Shown here: positions 1 through 8,410 of the stretch, piece after piece | Layout of the letters: every line of letters begins with the position of its first letter | Numbering within the stretch: position 1 is the stretch's first letter | Source of the DNA: an uncultured Clostridium sp. | GTDB lineage: Bacteria; Bacillota; Clostridia; TANB77; CAG-508 | Assembly: GCA_947057875.1 (NCBI GenBank) | Contig: CAMSEX010000007.1 | Span: forward strand, 1-21,519 | Length of the DNA: 21,519 nt | Direction: 5' to 3' | Notes under the pieces: generated by a model | What the model was told of the DNA's origin: nothing | The model's input: the letters and a program-made list of their open reading frames with translations, nothing else | The model's database searches: none | Program-made: the position numbers and the translations under genes

Positions 1-2377
1 ATTTGTAACCGAAAAATCCACTTCCACCTCGGCCTGAAAACGCAACATTGATGTCAATTGAATGATTGGTCCAATCTTTATTTTCTGGCACAATACTATC
101 AATTTCTGGTTTGCTTAAATCCATTTTATACGGTCCCAAAATTTTATCTTCCATTAAATTTCCTGCGTTGTCTTGCGCAATCACATGTAAATAACTTTCG
201 CCTTCTGTATCAATTGTTACACTACCATTTTCCTGCAAAATCATTTCACTCCATAAAGTTGGAGCTTCTTTGCTATCTGTTAGCGCATATTGATAGCCTT
301 TAAATCCACTTCCACCTTGGTCCGTAAAAGTCAAATTAACAGTTATTGGTTGATTTGTCCAATCGCTACTAAGTGGTGTTGCTACTACTTCTGGCGCGAT
401 AGTGTCTTCTGTTAATTGAAAAATTCTTGAAAATTCCTCTGAATGATTTCCCGCTTCATTGGTTACAACCAAACTCATTGTATAGCTTCCTGCTGGATAG
501 TCACTATAACTGGTCAAAGGCATTTGACCTGTGTATAACACATTTCCATCTTTTTTCACTTTCCAAATTTTGTTTGTTAGTGCCAGACCTGCTGGATCAT
601 AAGAAGTATCCTCTACTTGCAATTGTTGATATTTGGATAACGTAGAATTTTTTATTGTGAAAGATGCAACTGGTGTAGAAACTGTATTTTCAGAATGATA
701 CATCACATATTTTGTGCTTGGATTACTCCATGTATCTTGAAAATCTTTTACTCTTAATTGAATGATATAAACTTCACCTTGCTCAATACTGCTTAACTTT
801 CCAGAAGTCCAATTCGTTTCTCCCACTTTTTTATATTGCCATTCTTCTTCTGCAATTCCTTTGTTGTTAGAATAACAATCTAAGTCGTATGATGTGCTGA
901 CCAACGTCACATTATTCCCCATTTGCTGGGCAGTAAAATTTGCCTCAGGTCTTCTATGTACATAAATAGCTTGAGAAGCAATGTTTCCGTCTTCGTAAAA
1001 TATTTCGTAGCGCCCGGTTTTGTCAAATGACAACGCTAAATCTGACATATATTTTCCACTATTTTTGAACTTTCCTAAATCATTTTCAAAATACTGAGCA
1101 TCATGATTAATTTTCCATTTTCCGTTTGGATATTCTGGTGATGCTGTATTCGTTTTAGCACTCTCTGGCGTTACTTTAAGGTCGACACTTTCCCCAATTA
1201 AAGCGTATTGTGATGTTTTTTCATTTTGTAGTAAACTTTTTATATAAGTTACTGTTTCGCCTATTGCTTTTTCGTAATCTGCATTATCAATAAAAGTTCC
1301 ATTCTCATTGTTGCCTTTGATGACTTCCTCTAGCTGGGTTTTGTTTTTATCAGTTCCCCAAAACACAGGATTGATTTGCTCATTAATAAGTCTTGTTTGC
1401 AAACTCGCCAACGAGCTTTTATCCTCTAACTCTTCATTTTTAGAATCGTCCACATTGACCAAAACTTTTACTGAATTATCTCTCCATTCTGGATTACTCA
1501 AAACTTCCTTAAATTTTTTCACAGTGGTTGTTGTCAGTTTAATGTTTCCTAATGTAAAAGCTCCAATTTTGCTACAATTATGCGAATAGTGGTCAGAAAA
1601 GAAGCCAAATCCATAGCCATACTCTGTATCCATTTCATACTTTAAAGGCGCTTTTAACCCGCCACCAGAAATGATAATTTCTGTATCTGTTGATTTAATG
1701 TTAAGTGTTCCGCTTGTTTGAATGTCTACTCCTTGCACAAAAGTTTTCGTCATGTTGGTTGTATTGGTACCAAGTTTATAGGTAAATTTCCAAATCGCCC
1801 CGTATTTATTGCCAGCCGTTTTATACCATGTTTTGTTAGATTTGTTAAGACTGAGCATATAACCCGTTAACGTATCGCCATTTTGTTTGACACGAAGCAA
1901 CATTCCTGCTGCATTAAAGCTATCGCCAAAATCTACCGAATAGTCAAATTGAATTTCCTGCTCTTGTTCCTTTTCTGGAATCATCCATATGGCATTTTTG
2001 CCAAGATATTTTTTGTTTCCTTTCATGACAATGTCTTGTCCATGATTGGCAATTTGAATACTTCCAATTGTAGGAGATACGTCTGTTTCCCAAGTAAATG
2101 AGTCTTGAATATTAGCTTCAACCGCTTCAACTGCACTAATTTTGACTTTGTCTATTGCAATTCCTTGTTTACCCAACTCTTTCTTCAAATCTTCCTCAAA
2201 ATGACTGACATCAACTTTTGTTTTTGATTTTGCTAAAACAATATCTACCAGCTGATTTGGCACAACATTAACATCTACAACTTCGTTTGCCAAACTTTTC
2301 AGCAGCGGAAAACAGTATTGCACACACAGCATCAAGATTGTTATCAGAACCCCAATTTTTCTTTTTGATTTTTTCAT
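1..2377 (-). CDS. Large secreted surface protein with lectin-like, VWA-like and Ig/OmpL47-like modules (partial, C-terminus beyond window)
   Basis: The frame is open from an ATG at 2377 to the window edge, giving about 792 codons without a stop, so the C-terminus and any anchor are not visible. Residues 1-30 form a signal peptide (KKSKRK, then a hydrophobic run ending near LKSLANE). Residues about 100-270 look like a concanavalin A-like jelly roll (motifs GNKKYLGKNAIW, GYGFGFFSDHYSHNC). Residues about 290-390 resemble a VWA/Rossmann-like fold (VKVLVNVDDSKNEELED, then NPVFWGTD). A PKD/Ig-like domain follows (ASFTIKNSTLSKYQQL). Two copies of a repeat of about 96 residues then start, each with DWTN and GGSGF-GY motifs, as in OmpL47-type or Ig-like modules of Gram-positive surface proteins. 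AAAGGAG lies 13 nt before the ATG, rather far. Role inferred: cell-surface adhesion or carbohydrate binding. The domain names rest on pattern recognition only. Confidence 0.75.
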   Translation of the reverse strand, partial: MKKSKRKIGVLITILMLCVQYCFPLLKSLANEVVDVNVVPNQLVDIVLAKSKTKVDVSHFEEDLKKELGKQGIAIDKVKISAVEAVEANIQDSFTWETDVSPTIGSIQIANHGQDIVMKGNKKYLGKNAIWMIPEKEQEQEIQFDYSVDFGDSFNAAGMLLRVKQNGDTLTGYMLSLNKSNKTWYKTAGNKYGAIWKFTYKLGTNTTNMTKTFVQGVDIQTSGTLNIKSTDTEIIISGGGLKAPLKYEMDTEYGYGFGFFSDHYSHNCSKIGAFTLGNIKLTTTTVKKFKEVLSNPEWRDNSVKVLVNVDDSKNEELEDKSSLASLQTRLINEQINPVFWGTDKNKTQLEEVIKGNNENGTFIDNADYEKAIGETVTYIKSLLQNEKTSQYALIGESVDLKVTPESAKTNTASPEYPNGKWKINHDAQYFENDLGKFKNSGKYMSDLALSFDKTGRYEIFYEDGNIASQAIYVHRRPEANFTAQQMGNNVTLVSTSYDLDCYSNNKGIAEEEWQYKKVGETNWTSGKLSSIEQGEVYIIQLRVKDFQDTWSNPSTKYVMYHSENTVSTPVASFTIKNSTLSKYQQLQVEDTSYDPAGLALTNKIWKVKKDGNVLYTGQMPLTSYSDYPAGSYTMSLVVTNEAGNHSEEFSRIFQLTEDTIAPEVVATPLSSDWTNQPITVNLTFTDQGGSGFKGYQYALTDSKEAPTLWSEMILQENGSVTIDTEGESYLHVIAQDNAGNLMEDKILGPYKMDLSKPEIDSIVPENKDWTNHSIDINVAFSGRGGSGFFGYK

Positions 2378-2572
2378 ACCTCTTGCTTCTCTCCTTTAAT
2401 TTACTTTTCTACTTATTTATAATAGTTTTATGAAAAAATCAAATCTCTTTTTGGTTACAAAATCCAAACTTTACTACGGAAAGCTTACTTATTGGTATTA
2501 TTACATTTTGATTACAAACAAAATTTATTCTACCAAATTCCACGCCGTGCCATTCCAATTCATACTTCCTAT

Positions 2573-2606
2573 AAAAAAGAACGACTTTTCAGTCGTCCTC
2601 TTTTTT
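2573..2606 (-). terminator. Rho-independent terminator of the thioester adhesin gene
   Basis: The stem ACGACT/AGTCGT with loop TTTC is flanked on both sides by A/T runs (six A before it, six T after it on the plus strand). On the minus strand it ends in a T-rich tail just after the adhesin stop codon at 2615. The symmetry would also allow termination on the plus strand. Confidence 0.8.
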
Positions 2607-2614
2607 ATTATTCA

Positions 2615-5600
2615 TTATAAAACAAATTTCTTAATCATAACAATTCCTGTACTAATGATTGACAATACTGCTGTTGGAAGAATAATATATTTTGGCTCGC
2701 TACCTGTTGAAATACTTAAAATTACATCTGCTTTATCAATATCATCTTCGCCTTCTTTTTTGTTGTCTGGCGTTGAATCAATATCGTCTGTGTCGTTTGC
2801 ATCATTATAATCTTGACTAATCTCTGCAACATTTGTTTTTACACCTAAGTTATCTTCACCATTAATCCATCGAAGTGTCACTGGCACAGTTGCTGACTCA
2901 CCTGGTTGCAATAATGTTTTTTCCAAAGCATTTGTCACAATAACATTATCTGAAACTACTTTCCAGTTTTTGTTATCTCCTTCTACAAACTGCAAACCTT
3001 CTGGAATGTAATCTTTAATTTCTTTCGCATAGCCTGGAATGGTTCCTTCATTTGTAATGGTAATATTATAAACAAATTTCACAATGGTTGAATTAATCTT
3101 CTTTCTATGAACTTCCACTTTTAGCAATTGACCATCTTTAGCTGGGTATTCAGTAGTAGAGTCCCCAACTGTCACAACTGCTTTTGTCAAATCCTTCTTT
3201 AATGCCAAATCAAAATATCCTACATGAACTCTTTCTTTGTCAATATCATCTTCGCCTTCTTTTTTATTGTCTGGCGTTGAATCAACATCGTCAATTTCAT
3301 TTCCGTCTTTATCTGTATCTTTCGTGATTTCTGCTGTGTTTGTAATGGTGTCATTTGAAGTTTTAGCATCTACTGAAAATACTGCTTTTACATCTAAGTA
3401 ATATAAATTTCCTGTGCCTTTATCCAATGCTTTCAATAATGCATCTTCTTTTCTGGCTTCTGATTTTTCTTTCGATAAATAGTCTGTTCGGATTTCTACT
3501 GCTTTACTTGTATCTGATGTTTCTTTGCCATTGCTATCATACATTTTCCAACCATATTTTTTATTAGTTTCATTGTTTGCATCAAATACTAATCCTTTTG
3601 GAATGTCATCTCCAATCTCTGCCGCATAACCGTCAACTTCGCCTTCATTGTAAACTCGGATAGTATACGTTACTTTATCTCCATTGTTAACTTCCAAAGC
3701 TGTTTGCGGATGTGAATACGTGATTTTTCCGTCATTATAAGTAACTTTTGGAACCCTGTCTGTAATTTCTTTGCTGTTTACTGCTGTAATAAATTTCTGC
3801 AAAGCCAAATCAAATTTCTTATTTTCCATGGTTAAAATTTCAAAATCGTTATCATCTTCTTGACTATTTTCTTTGTTCCATGGCATATCATTATTTGGTG
3901 TAGAGTCCCTGTCATCTACTTCGTTTTTGTCAGCATCTAAGTCTTGTGTAATTTCTGCAACGTTTTTCAAATTCAAACTATTTCCCAACACAATACAAGT
4001 TACTTGCACATCTCTATAAGATAATTTATCAGAACCGTTGTATGCATTGATTAGATTTTTTGTATTCGTTGAACTTAAAGCTGTTGTGCTGATTGACATA
4101 CAAGCATCTTTTTCCTTAGAAGTTGCTTTTTTCCAATCATCTCCTACCACAACATCCACATTTTTCAAATCTGTAATTCCTGTGAAGTCTTCTTTTTTCA
4201 AATTTTTCGTTCCGTCTGTTATATCTGTTAACTTGATTGTTTTTAAATCGCCACTGGTTCCTTTATTGATTGCCCAAGCGTTGTCAATATTATCATTATA
4301 ATTTACCAAAAATCCTAAGCCATCTGGTAAATAATCTGTTATTTTTTCTGCGTAACCGTCCACTTCGCCTTCATTGTAAACTCGAATTGTGTAAGTTACA
4401 ATGTCACCTGCTTGTACCAAAACTGGTGTTTTCACTTGTTTGTAAGTAGCTGTTGTTTGTCCATTTTTTAATGGTGTCGTATCAACAACTGGCTCTCTTT
4501 TTGGCTCTACTGCTTTACCATTTACTTTCGTGATGAATTTTTGCAAACTCAAATCAAATGCTTTTCCTGCAATCATTACTTTTTCAAAATCGTCATCATC
4601 TTCATAACCTTTGTAATAAAAATCTGATTTTGATAAATCTTTTTCTCCACTTGTTCCAATATATTCTGAAGGTTTAACTCCATTTTTGGTTCCGTCATGA
4701 TTTGCACCTGGAGTAGAATCTCTGTCATCTATATCATCTTCCATAATTTCAGCAAAGTTTGTTAAAATTTGACCTGCTGCTATACCATCTGTAATCTTAC
4801 ATACGATATCTACACTAACAGTTGCGATATTTTCATTTTCCTTATTAAATGCTGGAATAACTGTGTCTTTTGTAAATGTTGTTTTAGCAACTGTTCCAAT
4901 AACTGTATCGTCATCTTTTTGTTCTGTTACTTGCCAATCGTATCTTTGATTGGTTTCATTATCCTCTACTAATTCTAATCCACTTGGCAAATAATCCGCT
5001 ATTTCAAGTGCCTTTCCTTCTAAGTCACCTTCGTTAAATACTGTCATTCGATAGGTCACTGTATCGCCAACTTTTACTTCCACAGGTTCTTTTTTATGCC
5101 TGTATTCTGCTGTTTCAGCTTCCCCATTTGTTAATTTTCTGACATCAACAGTTGGAACCCTGTCCGTAATTTCCTTGTCATTAACTGCGATAATATATTT
5201 TCTTAATGCTAAATCTGCTTTTGGCTCTTCGCCCTCAATTTTAACAGTTACATTATCAATTATTGTATCACCTTCTTTTGTCAATAACACAAGTGGTTGA
5301 TAAGTTGGCTCACCTGCTGCCCATACAGACGCTTTTGTGCCGAATTTTCCATAAGACAAATTCAATTTTACATTTTCAATTGTATTTCCTTCTACTGGCA
5401 AATAAATATAATAATTCGTATCAAAAATCTCATTGATTTTCTTAGAAATTGTATTTCCGTTTTCATCTTTTATGGTATATTTTGTACTTGGAATTTCACT
5501 TTTCCCATCTGTTAACGTAATTTGATAATCACTACTTGACAATTCTTTGGATGGTGCTGTTACTTTAAAAGGTCCTACTTTATAAGAATCTCCGTCTATT

Positions 5601-6526
5601 TCACAAGTGACATCTCTGTTACTAATTGATGGATAGGTTGCTGAACCTGCTGGTTTGAATTCTTCATTTTTATGTTTCAAAGCTTCGTTTACCAAATATT
5701 GATATAAAACAGTAAGCCACTCATGTTTGCCACTACTTACACTATCTGTGACTTGTGAAATTGCTTCTTTTTTGTCAATAATTGGTAATTTCAAACTGCC
5801 ATCTGTGTTGGTTTGTACAAAAGGAACTCCTTGAATTGTGCTTTCTCCATGATTTGTAAAATACCAAATCGCCCATTGTTGAATGACTTCAATATCATCA
5901 TCTGTGATTTCTGCTTTAATGTCATCTAAAGTAGCTGCATCTTCATAGCCAGAATGAATGACATCATCAAAAGCACGATTTAGCAAAGCATCTTTTAACA
6001 CTTGTCTTTGGGCTGCTGAACTCATTTGCTTTCTTAAATATAAGTTGTCCAATAACCAACATAAAGCATTATAATGTTCATCACTCATGTTAAATGTCGT
6101 TGGTTTTGCTGCAAAAAAGTCTTCTATGGTTCTTGTATATTCAATGGAACCAATCACGCCTTCTGTATTAATTGTTGGAAAAGAATTGTTTCCATCTAAA
6201 CAATAAAAAGCATCTGAATATAAATAAGCACCTGCAGCACTTTTATCATCTTCTCTAACGATTTTTAAAATGTCTGTTTTTCCGTCTCCACCAAATATGT
6301 ATTGATATTGCTTTCTATCGTATTTATCTTCTCCCTCTTCAGACAAACTTTCGCTTGATTCTGGTCCACCTTCATGAAATTTTAAAGACATCAAATTGAC
6401 TTTGTTTACTTTGTTGTTTTTCTCATTTGTCAAGGCTTCTGCTAATACAACGCTCGCATGTGGTAAAAGCAATGTCGCAATACAAATTGTCGCAATTAGC
6501 ACTTTTAAAAATTTCCTTTTTATCAT
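2615..6526 (-). CDS. Thioester-domain (TED/TQXA) surface adhesin with four DUF11-like stalk repeats and C-terminal membrane anchor
   Basis: This is a 1303-residue secreted adhesin. Residues 1-30 are a signal peptide. Residues about 70-230 match the Gram-positive thioester domain: the nucleophile context AFYCLDG (Cys109) and the partner motif QWAIW (Gln217), which in this family form an internal Cys-Gln thioester that bonds covalently to host or surface amines. A beta-rich linker follows to about 435, with YQPLVLL. Four stalk repeats start near 437, 656, 905 and 1105. Each begins D-L-[AS]-L-x-K and ends N-x-A-E-I followed by D-x-D-S-T-P, with NEG...G-[YK]-A in the middle. The conserved Lys (443, 663, 911, 1111) and Asn (590, 855, 1063, 1232) could form isopeptide bonds; that is inference. 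A membrane segment at about 1280-1297 is followed by KKFVL. No LPXTG is seen. AAAGGATGG precedes the ATG. A terminator follows the gene. Confidence 0.88.
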   Translation of the reverse strand: MIKRKFLKVLIATICIATLLLPHASVVLAEALTNEKNNKVNKVNLMSLKFHEGGPESSESLSEEGEDKYDRKQYQYIFGGDGKTDILKIVREDDKSAAGAYLYSDAFYCLDGNNSFPTINTEGVIGSIEYTRTIEDFFAAKPTTFNMSDEHYNALCWLLDNLYLRKQMSSAAQRQVLKDALLNRAFDDVIHSGYEDAATLDDIKAEITDDDIEVIQQWAIWYFTNHGESTIQGVPFVQTNTDGSLKLPIIDKKEAISQVTDSVSSGKHEWLTVLYQYLVNEALKHKNEEFKPAGSATYPSISNRDVTCEIDGDSYKVGPFKVTAPSKELSSSDYQITLTDGKSEIPSTKYTIKDENGNTISKKINEIFDTNYYIYLPVEGNTIENVKLNLSYGKFGTKASVWAAGEPTYQPLVLLTKEGDTIIDNVTVKIEGEEPKADLALRKYIIAVNDKEITDRVPTVDVRKLTNGEAETAEYRHKKEPVEVKVGDTVTYRMTVFNEGDLEGKALEIADYLPSGLELVEDNETNQRYDWQVTEQKDDDTVIGTVAKTTFTKDTVIPAFNKENENIATVSVDIVCKITDGIAAGQILTNFAEIMEDDIDDRDSTPGANHDGTKNGVKPSEYIGTSGEKDLSKSDFYYKGYEDDDDFEKVMIAGKAFDLSLQKFITKVNGKAVEPKREPVVDTTPLKNGQTTATYKQVKTPVLVQAGDIVTYTIRVYNEGEVDGYAEKITDYLPDGLGFLVNYNDNIDNAWAINKGTSGDLKTIKLTDITDGTKNLKKEDFTGITDLKNVDVVVGDDWKKATSKEKDACMSISTTALSSTNTKNLINAYNGSDKLSYRDVQVTCIVLGNSLNLKNVAEITQDLDADKNEVDDRDSTPNNDMPWNKENSQEDDNDFEILTMENKKFDLALQKFITAVNSKEITDRVPKVTYNDGKITYSHPQTALEVNNGDKVTYTIRVYNEGEVDGYAAEIGDDIPKGLVFDANNETNKKYGWKMYDSNGKETSDTSKAVEIRTDYLSKEKSEARKEDALLKALDKGTGNLYYLDVKAVFSVDAKTSNDTITNTAEITKDTDKDGNEIDDVDSTPDNKKEGEDDIDKERVHVGYFDLALKKDLTKAVVTVGDSTTEYPAKDGQLLKVEVHRKKINSTIVKFVYNITITNEGTIPGYAKEIKDYIPEGLQFVEGDNKNWKVVSDNVIVTNALEKTLLQPGESATVPVTLRWINGEDNLGVKTNVAEISQDYNDANDTDDIDSTPDNKKEGEDDIDKADVILSISTGSEPKYIILPTAVLSIISTGIVMIKKFVL
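2736..3292. repeat. Near-identical 53-bp direct repeats within the adhesin gene (2736-2788 and 3240-3292)
   Basis: The two 53-bp stretches differ at only two positions. They encode the acidic linker that follows D-x-D-S-T-P at the ends of stalk repeats 3 and 4 (DNKKEGEDDIDK). The spacing is 504 bp, or 168 codons, exactly in frame, so recombination between them would remove or add one stalk repeat without breaking the reading frame. Confidence 0.8.
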
Positions 6527-6561
6527 CTATTTTTACCATCCTTTATAAAATATTTCACTTG

Positions 6562-6577
6562 TGTAAATATTTTTACA
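6562..6577. promoter_or_regulatory. 16-bp inverted repeat in the adhesin 5' leader, possible operator
   Basis: The arms TGTAAA and TTTACA are separated by four bases, between the likely promoter and the adhesin start codon at 6526. The position fits a repressor site or a small leader structure. No regulator can be assigned, and in AT-rich DNA such a repeat may arise by chance. Confidence 0.35.
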
Positions 6578-6590
6578 TCTATTCTTTTAC

Positions 6591-6619
6591 ATTATAACCT
6601 ATTTCGACAAAAAAAGCAA
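6591..6619 (-). promoter_or_regulatory. Candidate sigma-A promoter of the adhesin gene
   Basis: A perfect -10 box TATAAT (6596-6591, minus strand) lies 17 bp from TTGCTT (6619-6614), a weak -35. The -35 sits inside the stem of the terminator that ends the upstream ABC exporter operon. The -10 is convincing; the -35 matches the consensus only at its TTG. Confidence 0.5.
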
Positions 6620-6637
6620 GACTTATCTTGCTTTTTT
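6609..6637 (-). terminator. Rho-independent terminator of the ABC exporter operon
   Basis: The stem GCAAGA/TCTTGC with loop CTTA, extended by six A-T pairs, is followed on the minus strand by a run of seven T. It begins about 20 bp after the stop codon at 6656. Confidence 0.88.
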
Positions 6638-6655
6638 ATCAATATTTTTTAGCAT

Positions 6656-8401
6656 TTACCCTAAGCTTTCATAGTAAGCATTATATAGTTTTGAATAATA
6701 GCCGTCTGTCTGAAGCAAAGTTTCGTGATTTCCTTCTTCCACAATGCTTCCATTATCTAACACAATGATTTTATCGACGTTTACAATTGTAGACAATCTG
6801 TGAGCGATAAAGATCGAAGTTTTATTGGCTGACAATCGGTCAATTGATTTTTGTATTAGGCTTTCTGTGTAAGTATCAATATTTGCAGTTGCCTCGTCTA
6901 GCACAAATATATTGGGATTATTGGCAAACACACGCGCAAATGCAATCAGCTGTTTCTGCCCTTCTGAATACGAATTTCCTCTTTCATTGGAAATATGCTC
7001 TAAGCCATCTGAAAAAGAATTCACAAATTCATCTGCAGACGCCAACTCAATGGCTTCTGCCACATCTTCGTCCTCCAAATTTTTGTACAGCTTGATATTG
7101 TCTTTGATGCTTTTCGCAAAAATAAATGGGTCCTGCAAAATAATACCAATATTAGAACGCAAACTTCTCAAATTAATATCCTTAATATTAATTCCGTCTA
7201 ACAGAATTTCGCCTTTTTGGATTTCATAAAAACGATTAATCAAATTCGTAATCGTCGTTTTGCCAGAACCCGTTTTTCCCACCAAAGCTATGCTCTCTCC
7301 GGGGTTAATTGTGAAACTAACGTCTTTCAAAATCCAGTTTTCGCCATTGTCATAAGAAAACCAAACATTCTTAAACTCAATTTTCCCTTTGACTTCTTTC
7401 AACTGAATACCTGTTTCAAAATTCTCCAAATATTCTTTTTGGTCCAAAATATCATAAATTTTGTCAATAGAAACAAACGCTTCTTGCACTGTTTCAATAT
7501 TTTCTATAATTCTTGTAATTGGCTCAAATAATTGCTTCATATAAGTAATAAATGCATAAATAAATCCCACTTCTAATGAAATCCCAAAAATATGATTGGT
7601 ACAAGCTACCACAATAATCGCAATTCCAATTTTCTCAAGTACTGTCATCAAAGCAGGAAGCAATCCTTCTATTACACCTGTTTTCACTCTTGCTTTTAAA
7701 TAATCTTCTGTATAACCTTCACATTCTACTTGCTTTTCCTTCTGAATATTAAATACTTTGATAATTTTTGCCCCATAAATTGATTCTGCCAAAAACGTAT
7801 TCAAATTCGTACGAATTACTTTAGAGACATCATATTGTTTATGCAAGATTCCTGTCAACGTCCACGAAAACAAAATAATAAATGGCACAACTAAAAATGC
7901 AAGCATTCCCAATTTCCAGTTAAAATACAACATAATTCCTGCAATCGCAAAAATCAAAATAATGTCTTTAATAATGGTTGCCACAATGTCTTTAAACAAG
8001 GAAGAAATATCTTCTACGTCATTTGTAATTCGGACAAATAGCTTTCCTGCAGATGTTTTATCATGAAACGTAACATTCGTATTTTGCGAAAACTGAAATA
8101 GCTTATTTCTGAGCGAATAAATCACTTCCTCGCCCATCAAATTCACAGTGGTTGTTGTAATAAAATCAATGATATTTCCTAAAAGCACAATTCCAATATA
8201 AATCGCACCCAACAAGGAAACCGTCATCGCTCCTTTTTGAAAAATTCCTTTACTAATATATTCATCAATCGCTACTTCTAACAAATACGGTTTTACAATT
8301 TCGCCAATTCCAATTAATAAAGAAAGAATGGACGTAATGATTATCGTCTTTTTATGTGGCTTTGCCAATTCTAGCACCCTCGCCATTGACTTACTTTTCA
8401 T
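6656..8401 (-). CDS. Heterodimeric ABC exporter subunit with canonical catalytic residues (BmrD/LmrD-like)
   Basis: This 581-residue half-transporter has an N-terminal type IV exporter membrane domain (about residues 15-305, several hydrophobic segments) and a C-terminal ATPase domain. Walker A is GKTGSGKT (375-382), the Q-loop is Q423, the signature is the degenerate YSEGQ (478-482), Walker B IFVLDE gives the catalytic Glu503, and the H-loop is His534 (IAHRLS). Paired with the upstream subunit it supplies the Walker and Glu/His half of the working ATP site, as in BmrCD, LmrCD and TM287/288. The start ATG has AGGAGG five to six bases upstream and lies 9 bp after the stop of the partner gene, so the two genes are one operon. 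The substrate is unknown; these families export drugs, peptides or lipids. The gene ends at a strong terminator. Confidence 0.9.
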   Translation of the reverse strand: MKSKSMARVLELAKPHKKTIIITSILSLLIGIGEIVKPYLLEVAIDEYISKGIFQKGAMTVSLLGAIYIGIVLLGNIIDFITTTTVNLMGEEVIYSLRNKLFQFSQNTNVTFHDKTSAGKLFVRITNDVEDISSLFKDIVATIIKDIILIFAIAGIMLYFNWKLGMLAFLVVPFIILFSWTLTGILHKQYDVSKVIRTNLNTFLAESIYGAKIIKVFNIQKEKQVECEGYTEDYLKARVKTGVIEGLLPALMTVLEKIGIAIIVVACTNHIFGISLEVGFIYAFITYMKQLFEPITRIIENIETVQEAFVSIDKIYDILDQKEYLENFETGIQLKEVKGKIEFKNVWFSYDNGENWILKDVSFTINPGESIALVGKTGSGKTTITNLINRFYEIQKGEILLDGINIKDINLRSLRSNIGIILQDPFIFAKSIKDNIKLYKNLEDEDVAEAIELASADEFVNSFSDGLEHISNERGNSYSEGQKQLIAFARVFANNPNIFVLDEATANIDTYTESLIQKSIDRLSANKTSIFIAHRLSTIVNVDKIIVLDNGSIVEEGNHETLLQTDGYYSKLYNAYYESLG

Positions 8402-8410
8402 AAGTTCCTC

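Noticed and set aside
2378..2572. Possible riboswitch or structured leader before the first surface protein, including a GC-richer patch near 2540-2560
   Set aside because: I could not find the conserved cores of c-di-GMP or other known riboswitches, nor a stable stem; no clear promoter could be placed either.
2430..2810. 126-residue plus-strand ORF
   Set aside because: It runs over the intergenic region, the terminator and the antisense of the adhesin C-terminus. It has no convincing ribosome site and its composition is typical of antisense reading.
6844..7531. Plus-strand ORFs of 83-105 residues within the ABC exporter gene
   Set aside because: They are shadows of a well-supported ATPase domain on the other strand, with no ribosome sites.
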